Translations under genes and position numbers: made by a program
Notes under the pieces: model-generated
Database searches by the model: none
Seen by the model: only the letters and a program-made list of their open reading frames with translations
Told to the model about the DNA's origin: nothing
Part shown: in pieces, positions 1 to 7,007 of the stretch
Layout of the letters: each line of letters starts with the position of its first letter
Position numbering within the stretch: the stretch's first letter is position 1
DNA from: Candidatus Poribacteria bacterium
Lineage (GTDB): Bacteria > Poribacteria > WGA-4E > WGA-3G
Direction of reading: 5' to 3'
Length of the DNA stretch: 64,000 nt
Assembly: GCA_022821965.1 (NCBI GenBank)
Contig: JAJECN010000051.1
Coordinates: 61,519-125,518 of the forward strand

Positions 1-469
1 CAAGAGCGTCACGAAATTCCTCCCAGCCCTTATCCTCTGCCTTTAGGATTGGTGCCTCTTGCCCAAAATCGCGTTGATACACAAGCGCGACGGCAACAAA
101 TTTCCTATCCTTTTTGTGAAAGTCTTTTAGCGACGCATCATCGTTCGGAAATTCTTCAAAATCGGTGCCATTTCCCTCCAACGGGGTAACATGTACCCTG
201 ATAACCTTTTCCTGCTCTCCTTCCCGCCACATTCTTCTCACCAACTCTTGCCAAAACCGATCTCCAAATCCACGTCCCTTTTCGTTTAGGTTGTTCCTGT
301 ACTCCTGAATTATCCGCTTTTTATCATCAAGAAGTATTCTTTCAGAACCGCTGAGAATCTCAGCGAGCCTTGCCCGACAACGGATAATGCATTTGCAGCG
401 CGCCTGCGGTGCCGCGGCTTTCCCATTTGCAACTACCATCACATTCGTATCAATTACAACCGCGCCCAT
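1..469 (-). CDS. PIN-like nuclease, second copy (partial, C-terminus off the left edge)
   Basis: The reverse strand from ATG 469 reads MGAVVIDTNVMVVAN and stays open to base 1 (156 residues visible). It is clearly related to the full-length protein at 1779-2306: both share a VIDTNV/VIVDTNV strand, a DDxxRI..EY segment, an HVTPL/HITSL...GNGTDFEEFP block and a KDRKFVAVAL/DDRKFIAVAL block. These carry the acidic residues expected of a PIN-fold metal-dependent ribonuclease (D in IDTN, E in IIQEYRN, D in KKDRKF, D in EDKGW). The start overlaps the stop of the upstream ATPase (TAATG), with GGAGG just before it, so the two are translationally coupled. The PIN assignment is from motif pattern; the RNA or DNA target is unknown. 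Confidence 0.75.
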   Translation of the reverse strand, partial: MGAVVIDTNVMVVANGKAAAPQARCKCIIRCRARLAEILSGSERILLDDKKRIIQEYRNNLNEKGRGFGDRFWQELVRRMWREGEQEKVIRVHVTPLEGNGTDFEEFPNDDASLKDFHKKDRKFVAVALVYQRDFGQEAPILKAEDKGWEEFRDAL

Positions 470-1782
470 TAATCCTCCATATCCTGTTTTGTCATTCGTT
501 CCGTTTGGGCATCAGTCATGGCAAACATGTCACCCATTACCTCACCAAAGAAATTGTCCGGCCAATTTTTGATATTTCCCGATTCATCGACATCTAACCG
601 TTCGATCGTCGAAACCCCCTCATCATTCCGACAAAAATAGAGTGCAGTTTGATCCACGGAGATCTTTTCTTCCGCGATACGCCGTTGCAACCGGGTCAGG
701 AGGTGTTCGCTGTGGCTCTCTATTAGAATCTGAAGTCTACGTTCGGTAACAACCTCTATAAGGAGATCTGCAAGTTGGGATTGAACCTTCGGATGGAGGT
801 GAATGCCGGGCTGTTCTAAAATTAGGGTTGACCCCTCTGGAGCATAGTAACAGAGAACCAGTACTGGTAAAAACTGCCCTAATCCGTAGCCCATATCAAC
901 TAACGTCACCGGTGGGCTGGATGAGGTTTTCTGAATACGAACCTCATATTCTGTTGAACCTTGACTTGTCCAATCAAGCAAAAAAGAATGAGCGAGTTCC
1001 ATTTCTTGGAGCCAATATGAAACCCTTTCCTCAATAGGTATCTCAGCTTCTTCATGAAAGGTTTTCAATTTACGCACGCGGGCAGAGAGGAGGGCCTCAA
1101 CAGTTTGATCCCCCCACTGTCTGATGTGCCTAGGATGCCTACCTTCCCATTGGTAGCGACGTTTCGAGTGAACACGGGCAGGACCAAGATAATAAACATG
1201 GAAAAACAGTTCTTCAAACGCCGATGAGAATTCTCTTAAAGATTTTGCAACTTCATTTGACCACGATAATAGTTCACCATAGCAGTTTTTCAGTTCCAGC
1301 GCATATCTGTGTTCCGGCTGGTTTGGGAAAAATGCAGCCCCTTCCTCACAAACTATTTCTGCAACACCCTTTGGGTCATAACCATACATGAGTTTTTTAG
1401 TGATTAATTTTCCATTTTTAATTTGAATCATGCTATCGAAAGCAAACCGATCTATTGTCCGTTTCCAAGGAGAACCGTCCTCAGGAATTTCGTAGGCGGA
1501 GTGGGGATAAGTAAATTTGCATGCCAACTCAAATCCAAGATATGATTGGAGATGGTGTCGGTGAATCGCTTCACGGAAACTACCAAGGTTCACAAGCGAA
1601 TTTTCATCACCGAAGAAAATAAATTCATCGCTATCAACAGTCTGCTTAAGCAAAAGCAGCATTTGCAACAGGCTGCTCTTTCCAGAACTGTTTGTTCCGA
1701 AAAAGCCCGTCAACGGCGCGAGTTTCACCTCGCCGCTGTCTTCCCACGATTTGAAATTTTTCATTCTAATATGGGTAATCAT
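469..1782 (-). CDS. AAA ATPase with C-terminal DUF3696 (second cassette copy)
   Basis: A 437-residue standalone P-loop ATPase of the OLD/ABC-like AAA class. The N-terminus has the strand MKNFKSW followed by Walker A GTNSSGKSS (about residues 29-37). A signature-like DMGYGLGQFLPVL lies near residue 290, Walker B is ILEQPGIHLHP (about 315-325), and a conserved ESHSEHLLTRLQRRI helix follows. The last 50 residues (RLDVDESGNIKNWPDNFFGE) match the DUF3696 pattern. The start overlaps the stop of the upstream PIN gene by 4 bases (ATGA) and the stop overlaps the next PIN gene. It is a paralogue of 2344-3708: N- and C-terminal cores are nearly superimposable, while the middle third (about residues 80-190) has diverged. 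Such ATPases often sit with nucleases in phage-defence pairs; that role here is inference. Confidence 0.85.
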   Translation of the reverse strand: MITHIRMKNFKSWEDSGEVKLAPLTGFFGTNSSGKSSLLQMLLLLKQTVDSDEFIFFGDENSLVNLGSFREAIHRHHLQSYLGFELACKFTYPHSAYEIPEDGSPWKRTIDRFAFDSMIQIKNGKLITKKLMYGYDPKGVAEIVCEEGAAFFPNQPEHRYALELKNCYGELLSWSNEVAKSLREFSSAFEELFFHVYYLGPARVHSKRRYQWEGRHPRHIRQWGDQTVEALLSARVRKLKTFHEEAEIPIEERVSYWLQEMELAHSFLLDWTSQGSTEYEVRIQKTSSSPPVTLVDMGYGLGQFLPVLVLCYYAPEGSTLILEQPGIHLHPKVQSQLADLLIEVVTERRLQILIESHSEHLLTRLQRRIAEEKISVDQTALYFCRNDEGVSTIERLDVDESGNIKNWPDNFFGEVMGDMFAMTDAQTERMTKQDMED

Positions 1783-2306
1783 CTTCCTTTCCTTCCTTGG
1801 CGTGGACGCTGCATATCCTCATCACAGATGAGGTCAACGCTGACTCCGTGGTTTGCAAGCGCGGCTATAAATTGAAGCCACCCCCTATCTATTGCCAATA
1901 AGATAGTTGGGATTCGTCCATTATCGCGTTTGTGTGCCAGAGCAACGGCAATGAATTTTCTGTCATCAGGATCAAAATTGATTAATGCCGTGTCATCAGG
2001 AAATTCTTCAAAATCTGTTCCGTTTCCAGTTAATGATGTGATATGCCCCATTGCGCAGATCTCTGGGTTTCCAAGATTTTGTAGTAACCTTTTCACAAAG
2101 AGATCACCGACTCCTTTTCGGGTGTTTGGACGCGTATTATTCTGGTACTCTCCCAAAATTCGCCTTCTGTCGTCAATAACCACCTTTTCACGTTGGTCAA
2201 TAATTTGTTGAAGTCGATCTTGACAACGATCTCTACAATCTGCCCGTTTGTCATTCGTATCATTTGCAATGACGATCACATTCGTATCTACGATAACAGC
2301 GTCCAT
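1779..2306 (-). CDS. PIN-like nuclease, complete copy of the AAA-PIN cassette
   Basis: ATG 2306 is chosen because GGAGGG lies just upstream and the product then aligns from its first residue with the partial copy at the left edge (MDAVIVDTN against MGAVVIDTN). The frame is open to 2363 but the extra residues are not shared. The product is 175 residues. PIN-like features are IVDTNV at the start, E in ILGEYQNN, DPDDRKFIAVALAH and AIDRGW, giving four conserved acidic positions. The tail is basic (RPRQGRKGR). It lies 37 bases after the upstream ATPase stop and overlaps the downstream ATPase start by 4 bases. It probably supplies nuclease activity gated by the ATPase; this is inferred from pairing, not shown. 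Confidence 0.78.
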   Translation of the reverse strand: MDAVIVDTNVIVIANDTNDKRADCRDRCQDRLQQIIDQREKVVIDDRRRILGEYQNNTRPNTRKGVGDLFVKRLLQNLGNPEICAMGHITSLTGNGTDFEEFPDDTALINFDPDDRKFIAVALAHKRDNGRIPTILLAIDRGWLQFIAALANHGVSVDLICDEDMQRPRQGRKGR

Positions 2307-2343
2307 TAACCCTCCGCTCTCTTTTGACATTCCTGCTTTGCCT

Positions 2344-3708
2344 TTATCCTTTGCTTGGCGCAATATTGGTTCCTTTTATTAATTCTGTATCACTTTTTTG
2401 ACGTTCTCTTTGTGCTTCTGTCATAGCAAATAGGTCACCCATCTCGTCACCAAAAAAGTTTTCTGGCCAATTTTCAATGTTCCCGAATTCATCTATTATC
2501 AGTTGATCTTTTCTTGACACGCCTTCATCGTTACGACAAAAATAGAGTTCAGTTTGAGAGGCAGAAATCTTTTCTTCCGCGATGCGCCGTTGCAATCGAT
2601 TTAGCAGGTGTTCGCTGTGGCTTTCTATCAAAACTTGAAGATTCCGTTCCGTGATAACTTCTATCAACAGGTCCGCAAGATCGGCTTGTGCCCTGGGATG
2701 GAGGTGGATGCCGGGCTGTTCCAGGATTAAGGTTGACCTCTCTGGCGTATAGTAACAAAGAACTAACATAGGCAACACATCAGCTAATCCATATCCCATA
2801 TCAGCCAATGTCACTGCCGGACTCATGGCACTTTTTTGGATTTGAACCTCGTAGTTGTCATCCTTCAAAGCACCAATTGGCTCAAGTGAAAATGAGTAGG
2901 CCAAGTCCATCTCTCGGAGCCACTCGGATATCCGATCCTCAATTGTTGCCTCTTCTCCTTTCTTAGAGATTTTCACACGGCGCATGTGAGCACAGAGGAG
3001 AGCGTCAATGACCTTATCACCCCACAACCCTACATCCGTTGGATCTTTATCCTCCCAATGATAGGAACGTTTCGGTTGAACACGGATTGGACCGAGCGGA
3101 TAAACATGCTTAAAGAGATTTTCAAACGCAGGAAAAAACGGTTTTAGAACATGGGGTGCTGTCGATGCTGGCCCTCCATAGAAGTTTTTTGGTGACATCG
3201 TAACTTTTTCTTCTTCCCCAAGCGAATTTTTGTAATGTAAATGATATGATTCCCATCTTATCTCCGGAATATCACAAGATTCAAAACCATAACGAAAGCG
3301 TTCAGTCTTGAGTTCGGACTTGTCTACTCGGAGGGCCGTGTTAAACGAGAAATTATCAATGGGTATTGGAACGTCCACGGGATATCCCTCGGAATCTTTC
3401 CCAAAAACTTCTATTGCAAAGGCTTCTTGGAGTTTACACCCAAACTCTAGCTCAAGCAACTCCTCCTCTTTATGTCCATGAATCACTTCACGGAAGCTGC
3501 CAAGATTAACAAGAGAATTCTCATCACCGAAGAAGATAACTTCCTCTGGATATGAATGCTCTGCAGTCTGCTTCAGCAATAGCAACATCTGCAACAGACT
3601 ACTTTTGCCAGAGCTATTGGTCCCGAAAAAACCTGTCAACGGCGCGAGTTCCACCTTGCCGCTGTCTTTCCACGATTTGAAGTTTTTCATCCGTATATGT
3701 GTAAACAT
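2344..3708 (-). CDS. AAA ATPase with C-terminal DUF3696 (first cassette copy)
   Basis: ATG 3708 is preferred over the open frame to 3798 because GGAGG lies 8 bases upstream and the product then matches the paralogue at 469-1782 from MFTHIRMKNFKSW. The product is 454 residues. It has Walker A GTNSSGKSS, the signature-like DMGYGLADVLPML, Walker B ILEQPGIHLHP, an ESHSEHLL helix and a DUF3696 tail (IIDEFGNIENWPENFFGDEM). The middle of the protein (about 85-220) differs strongly from the paralogue, as if the two copies sense different ligands. It is the first gene of the duplicated cassette, 104 bases after the methyltransferase stop and behind a good promoter of its own. Confidence 0.87.
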   Translation of the reverse strand: MFTHIRMKNFKSWKDSGKVELAPLTGFFGTNSSGKSSLLQMLLLLKQTAEHSYPEEVIFFGDENSLVNLGSFREVIHGHKEEELLELEFGCKLQEAFAIEVFGKDSEGYPVDVPIPIDNFSFNTALRVDKSELKTERFRYGFESCDIPEIRWESYHLHYKNSLGEEEKVTMSPKNFYGGPASTAPHVLKPFFPAFENLFKHVYPLGPIRVQPKRSYHWEDKDPTDVGLWGDKVIDALLCAHMRRVKISKKGEEATIEDRISEWLREMDLAYSFSLEPIGALKDDNYEVQIQKSAMSPAVTLADMGYGLADVLPMLVLCYYTPERSTLILEQPGIHLHPRAQADLADLLIEVITERNLQVLIESHSEHLLNRLQRRIAEEKISASQTELYFCRNDEGVSRKDQLIIDEFGNIENWPENFFGDEMGDLFAMTEAQRERQKSDTELIKGTNIAPSKG

Positions 3709-3732
3709 TTTTTCTGCCTCCGTGTTCACTCT

Positions 3733-3761
3733 ATTATACGTAGTTTCACGAGAAAATTCAA
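3733..3761 (-). promoter_or_regulatory. Sigma-70-like promoter of the AAA-PIN cassette
   Basis: On the reverse strand TTGAAT (3756-3761) is followed after 17 bases by a perfect TATAAT (3733-3738). It lies between the methyltransferase stop and ATG 3708, so the cassette can be transcribed independently of mod. Confidence 0.7.
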
Positions 3762-3812
3762 GGAACATCCGTGTCACCCGCGATTCAGAATTGCACAACC
3801 TAACAGGTTATG

Positions 3813-4859
3813 CTACAAAATCTTATACTCCTTCATCACCTCGTCGCCGTAGTGGTTGATGACTTTGACTGCGATTTTGCCAGATTCAGGCTTTGCAAAC
3901 GGAAGACTCTCTGTCCGATAGAGTGCTTCCCATGCCTCCGCGTCAATCTCCGAATTCAGGGCGCGTTGCAGCTGCTTATACGGCTCATCCTCACCTGTGA
4001 AATAGGCATGCCGCACGAAAAACGCCTCACCGTTATAGGCGGTGTCAATGAACCAGCAGGCAATATCCTTGGGAGTATCAGAGTGGATTATCCCTTTCCT
4101 CGGATCGTAGACATCTACCCCTAAAAGTTTCACAGAGACCGTGTCATCTTGATGCGTTTCAATCTCCACATCTGGCTCCCCGAACACCATGAACAGGTTC
4201 CCTTCACCCGTGTTTTTGAGTTCACGCACCATGAGCTCTGGACTCATCTTGACAGGAAGAATTGTAAGGGGCCCCATGCGTGTCTCCTCATCGGCGGTGT
4301 AACCCTCAAAGGCGAACCCCATAACGATGAGCATGTCAAACTTAGGAATGCGACGCATAGCTTCTTTGGCAGCTTCCTCTATCCACTGACGGCCCACTGT
4401 GTCATATTGCGGACCGATGCTAATGGCGGTACTCTGTGGATTGCCATTCGTATCTGTATGCACCGCCTCCGCATGCAGCCACTCACCCGGAAGTTCTTCC
4501 AGCCAGTCGAAGGTGATACGCTGCTCCTGAAGGCGACTTTGCACACCTCCGGTTTTGAGATGCTCAAGGATATGCGTAATATAATCTTGCGAAGCCTCGG
4601 CGGAGACAGATGTTGGCGTGTCCGCCTCGTCATCCGAAGGATCCAGAACAAGATGCGGTGATAGACTCTCAACTGTGAATGGGCCCGTGACGCGAACCCG
4701 TTTTCTGTCCTCATACGGTTGATCGTAGAGAATTTCGCTTGTAGCGCGTTTTGCTGTAGATTCATCCATCTCGCGTTGTCGGTCGCGTTTGAGAGATAAC
4801 CATTCGCGATGCAGTTTCTGAAATTCTGGATCCCACTCCGGATCAGTTTCAATTGGCAC
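3813..4859 (-). CDS. mod: Type III-like DNA methyltransferase Mod, C-terminal third (shifted frame)
   Basis: This frame encodes the C-terminal part of the same methyltransferase whose first 541 residues lie in the other frame upstream. It carries RKRVRVTGPFTVESLSPH and ends IAVKVINHYGDEVMKEYKIL, patterns typical of the C-terminus of long Mod-type adenine methylases. The nominal ATG 4859 is internal: reading back in this frame across the G tract gives GESWQEWEVPIETDPEW without a stop up to the slip site. With one base restored in the tract, the whole gene 6511-3813 would be 899 codons, a normal length for the family. Unless the frame is restored, this piece has no obvious ribosome site and is probably not made. 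Confidence 0.8.
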   Translation of the reverse strand: MPIETDPEWDPEFQKLHREWLSLKRDRQREMDESTAKRATSEILYDQPYEDRKRVRVTGPFTVESLSPHLVLDPSDDEADTPTSVSAEASQDYITHILEHLKTGGVQSRLQEQRITFDWLEELPGEWLHAEAVHTDTNGNPQSTAISIGPQYDTVGRQWIEEAAKEAMRRIPKFDMLIVMGFAFEGYTADEETRMGPLTILPVKMSPELMVRELKNTGEGNLFMVFGEPDVEIETHQDDTVSVKLLGVDVYDPRKGIIHSDTPKDIACWFIDTAYNGEAFFVRHAYFTGEDEPYKQLQRALNSEIDAEAWEALYRTESLPFAKPESGKIAVKVINHYGDEVMKEYKIL

Positions 4860-6511
4860 TTCCCACTCTTGCCACGATTCACCCCCCCGTCCACTTGTTT
4901 TTTATTAAGTATTTCGAGAAGTGGATCCAATTTATCAGCATACGCGGCGTGGATCTCGTCAATTTCTGTGTTATTTGTCATGTCTGATAAACTGACACGC
5001 GGTGCAGCTTTATAGGCAAATCCTTGCTTGATGTCGTTTGCATCTTCAAGACGATAGTAAGGATATTTGGCGGACATAAGGCGGGTACGCGCCAATGCAA
5101 GCGCGACACGAGACGTATCTACTGTTATCCAGCGTCTACCCCACTGCTCTGCCAGATAAGCCGTAGTGCCGCTGCCACACGTTGGATCCAAGACGAGATC
5201 ACCGGGGTTGGTTGTCATCAGTATGCACCGCTGAATGACTTTAGGATTCGTTTCCACAACGTACCTTCGTTCAGGTGTTGATCCTGAGGTATCGGTCCAC
5301 AAGTTAGTAACAGCGCGACCTGGAGAATCAGTGGTGTATCGGATATAGTACAAAGTTCGTTTTCTTCCGGTTAGTCTTTTCTGTTTTGCAAGGCGATTCA
5401 AACCTTCATGAGTTGTCGGCCAACCTCTATCTTTACCTATAGGTGTGAAATCTCTGCCTTCAAATTCGTATTTAGATGTAGCACCACTACCGGTTTGTGA
5501 TGATGCCAGGACTTCTAAAAATCGCCGGGTCCCCTTAGGTAAGAGGGCAGGATTTTCTGTTTCTTCTCGTGTCATTCTGCGCCGCGTTCCATCCTCCAAC
5601 TCAACCTGCGCATAGGATTTAAGAAGAGGATCTGGATTGCGTTCATCCCACTGCATCCAAAGCTGATTATATTTCATCTGTTCCTTATCCTTGGTATACC
5701 ACAAGAGATAATCCGAGACTGCAGCTAACGAGGCTGAAGATGTCATGCCAGCGCGAACCCACGTGATTGCGGAGACAAAATTAGCATCTCCAAAGACTTC
5801 ATCCAATACACACCGGACCCGATGGACGTTTTCATCACTAATTTGAATGAAGATGCTGCCGCTTTCTGTGAGCAATTCACGTGCAACGGTCAGACGGTCG
5901 CGTAGGTAAGTAAGATAGGAATGGATACCGAGTTCCCACGTATCACGGAAGGCTTTCACCTGTTCCGGTTGTGGCGTAACGTCTTCTGCTTTCGTATCGC
6001 TGACTTCGCGCTTTCGGGTGCTGACCTGCCAGTTGCTACTGAACTTAATCCCGTAAGGCGGGTCAAAATAGATCATCTGCACCTGTCCCTTGAGATGCTC
6101 TTTTTCCGCGAGGGAGTTCATCACTGCAAGCGAGTCGCCTGAGATAAAGCGGTTACGCCAATTCTGCTCGTGTTGGTAGAACTCAATCCGCTGGCTGAAG
6201 TCCAGGTCATTGAACCCTTCAAAAAGCATTTCAGGTTGGTCCGATTCCTTCCGCTTTTGGGTACGGAGGTTTTCAATAATGGCTTGCGGTTGGATGTGTT
6301 CTTGCGTGTAGATAGGGACGGCTTGAACTTCCAGGTCGGTATCGTTTTGCTGGTCCTTGCCTTTCCAGACGAGTTGCGGATCTAATGCAGTGTCACGCGG
6401 GTAACGGGTGGGTGCATTTTCTTCATCTTCGGCAAACCCGCTCAATTCTTGTGTTGGGTTGTTCGCGCGTTTGTCTGGGTGTTCATAATGGTCAATTGGT
6501 TTTTTCGGCAT
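4379..6511 (-). CDS. mod: Type III-like adenine-specific DNA methyltransferase Mod, N-terminal two thirds (frameshifted)
   Basis: ATG 6511 is chosen because GAGGAGG lies 8 bases upstream; the longer frame to 6556 would run into the -10 box. Motif IV is DPPYGIKFSSN (DPPY at residues 150-153) and motif I is LDPTCGSGTTAYLAEQWG (442-450). The order IV before I marks a beta-class N6-adenine methyltransferase of the Mod/COG2189 type, which uses S-adenosylmethionine. The authentic sequence runs to about residue 541 (KKQVDGG). The last 170 residues of this frame are out-of-frame translation caused by the 7-G tract. No Res helicase-nuclease is adjacent in the window: the next genes are the AAA-PIN cassettes, and what lies left of base 1 is unknown. 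The protein could be an orphan or phase-variable methylase, or part of a larger defence operon. Confidence 0.85.
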   Translation of the reverse strand: MPKKPIDHYEHPDKRANNPTQELSGFAEDEENAPTRYPRDTALDPQLVWKGKDQQNDTDLEVQAVPIYTQEHIQPQAIIENLRTQKRKESDQPEMLFEGFNDLDFSQRIEFYQHEQNWRNRFISGDSLAVMNSLAEKEHLKGQVQMIYFDPPYGIKFSSNWQVSTRKREVSDTKAEDVTPQPEQVKAFRDTWELGIHSYLTYLRDRLTVARELLTESGSIFIQISDENVHRVRCVLDEVFGDANFVSAITWVRAGMTSSASLAAVSDYLLWYTKDKEQMKYNQLWMQWDERNPDPLLKSYAQVELEDGTRRRMTREETENPALLPKGTRRFLEVLASSQTGSGATSKYEFEGRDFTPIGKDRGWPTTHEGLNRLAKQKRLTGRKRTLYYIRYTTDSPGRAVTNLWTDTSGSTPERRYVVETNPKVIQRCILMTTNPGDLVLDPTCGSGTTAYLAEQWGRRWITVDTSRVALALARTRLMSAKYPYYRLEDANDIKQGFAYKAAPRVSLSDMTNNTEIDEIHAAYADKLDPLLEILNKKQVDGGVNRGKSGKCQLKLIRSGIQNFRNCIANGYLSNATDNARWMNLQQNALQAKFSTINRMRTENGFASRAHSQLRVYHRILFWILRMTRRTRQHLSPPRLRKIILRISLSISKPEVCKVAFRSSVSPSTGWKNFRVSGCMRRRCIQIRMAIHRVPPLASVRNMTQWAVSG
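4882..4888 (-). repeat. Homopolymer tract (7 G on coding strand) at the mod frameshift
   Basis: The plus strand has seven C (GGGGGGG on the coding strand) exactly where mod changes frame. Eight G would join the two frames as V-D-G-G-G-E-S-W. Slippage at such a tract can be phase variation, a fixed mutation or an assembly/sequencing error. Confidence 0.75.
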
Positions 6512-6554
6512 TGAATCGCCTCCTCTACTAAATGTTGCCTGTCTAATGTTATAC

Positions 6555-6583
6555 ATATTATCACAAATGCCAAATCATTGCAA
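6555..6583 (-). promoter_or_regulatory. Promoter of mod
   Basis: On the reverse strand TTGCAA (6578-6583), 17 bases, TAATAT (6555-6560), about 45 bases before ATG 6511. Both boxes are near consensus. Confidence 0.55.
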
Positions 6584-6652
6584 CTAAGGTTGTTAAGTGT
6601 TCAGACCCTTTGACAACTGAAAGTTGACTACTGCTAACTAACCCATTTTCAT

Positions 6653-6681
6653 TTGATTACAAACATAAAATAGGATAAACT
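6653..6681 (+). promoter_or_regulatory. Promoter of the coiled-coil/FG-GAP operon
   Basis: TTGATT (6653-6658), 17 bases, TAAACT (6676-6681), about 62 bases before the TTG start at 6744. The boxes are moderate. It diverges from the mod promoter; the stretch between them also holds a CAACTGAAAGTTG-type repeat remnant at about 6615. Confidence 0.45.
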
Positions 6682-6743
6682 ATCTTTGCATCTTGACTTG
6701 GTATATCAAATTACACAAAACGCAACTTAAAAGGAGACACACA

Positions 6744-7007
6744 TTGGAAAAGATTCGTGAACTGATTTCTCTATTGGAATCTGGGATTGAGGACTATGAT
6801 GCCCAGATGAAGATTTTACAGACAGAACGCTTAAAGTATATTCGACTCTCCATGACAAATGGATTCGGCGAGGAGGAAGGCGATTCTAAGCAATCGTGGC
6901 TTCTCCACCTCAAACAACTTGAAGACTCACTCAAACTCCGACAGAACAGTATACAACAGGCGATCCGAGCAGCCGCAGACGATATTCAGAAAGAGGAAAA
7001 TGCATGA
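6744..7007 (+). CDS. Small coiled-coil protein, translationally coupled to the FG-GAP protein
   Basis: TTG 6744 is chosen because AAGGAG lies 7 bases upstream (6731-6736); an upstream ATG at 6693 in the same frame has no ribosome site. The product is 87 residues, charged and almost wholly helical (EKIRELISLLESGIEDY..., LKQLEDSLKLRQNSIQQAIR), with leucine spacing of a coiled coil. There is no signal peptide, membrane segment or recognisable domain. Its stop overlaps the start of the next gene (ATGA at 7004-7007), so expression of the two is linked. The function is not recognised; it may assist or regulate the large exported protein that follows. Confidence 0.65.
   Translation: MEKIRELISLLESGIEDYDAQMKILQTERLKYIRLSMTNGFGEEEGDSKQSWLLHLKQLEDSLKLRQNSIQQAIRAAADDIQKEENA

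Noticed and set aside
4149..4661. Plus-strand frame of 170 codons opposite mod
   Set aside because: It lies fully within the mod C-terminal frame, which has clear homology, and lacks a ribosome site.
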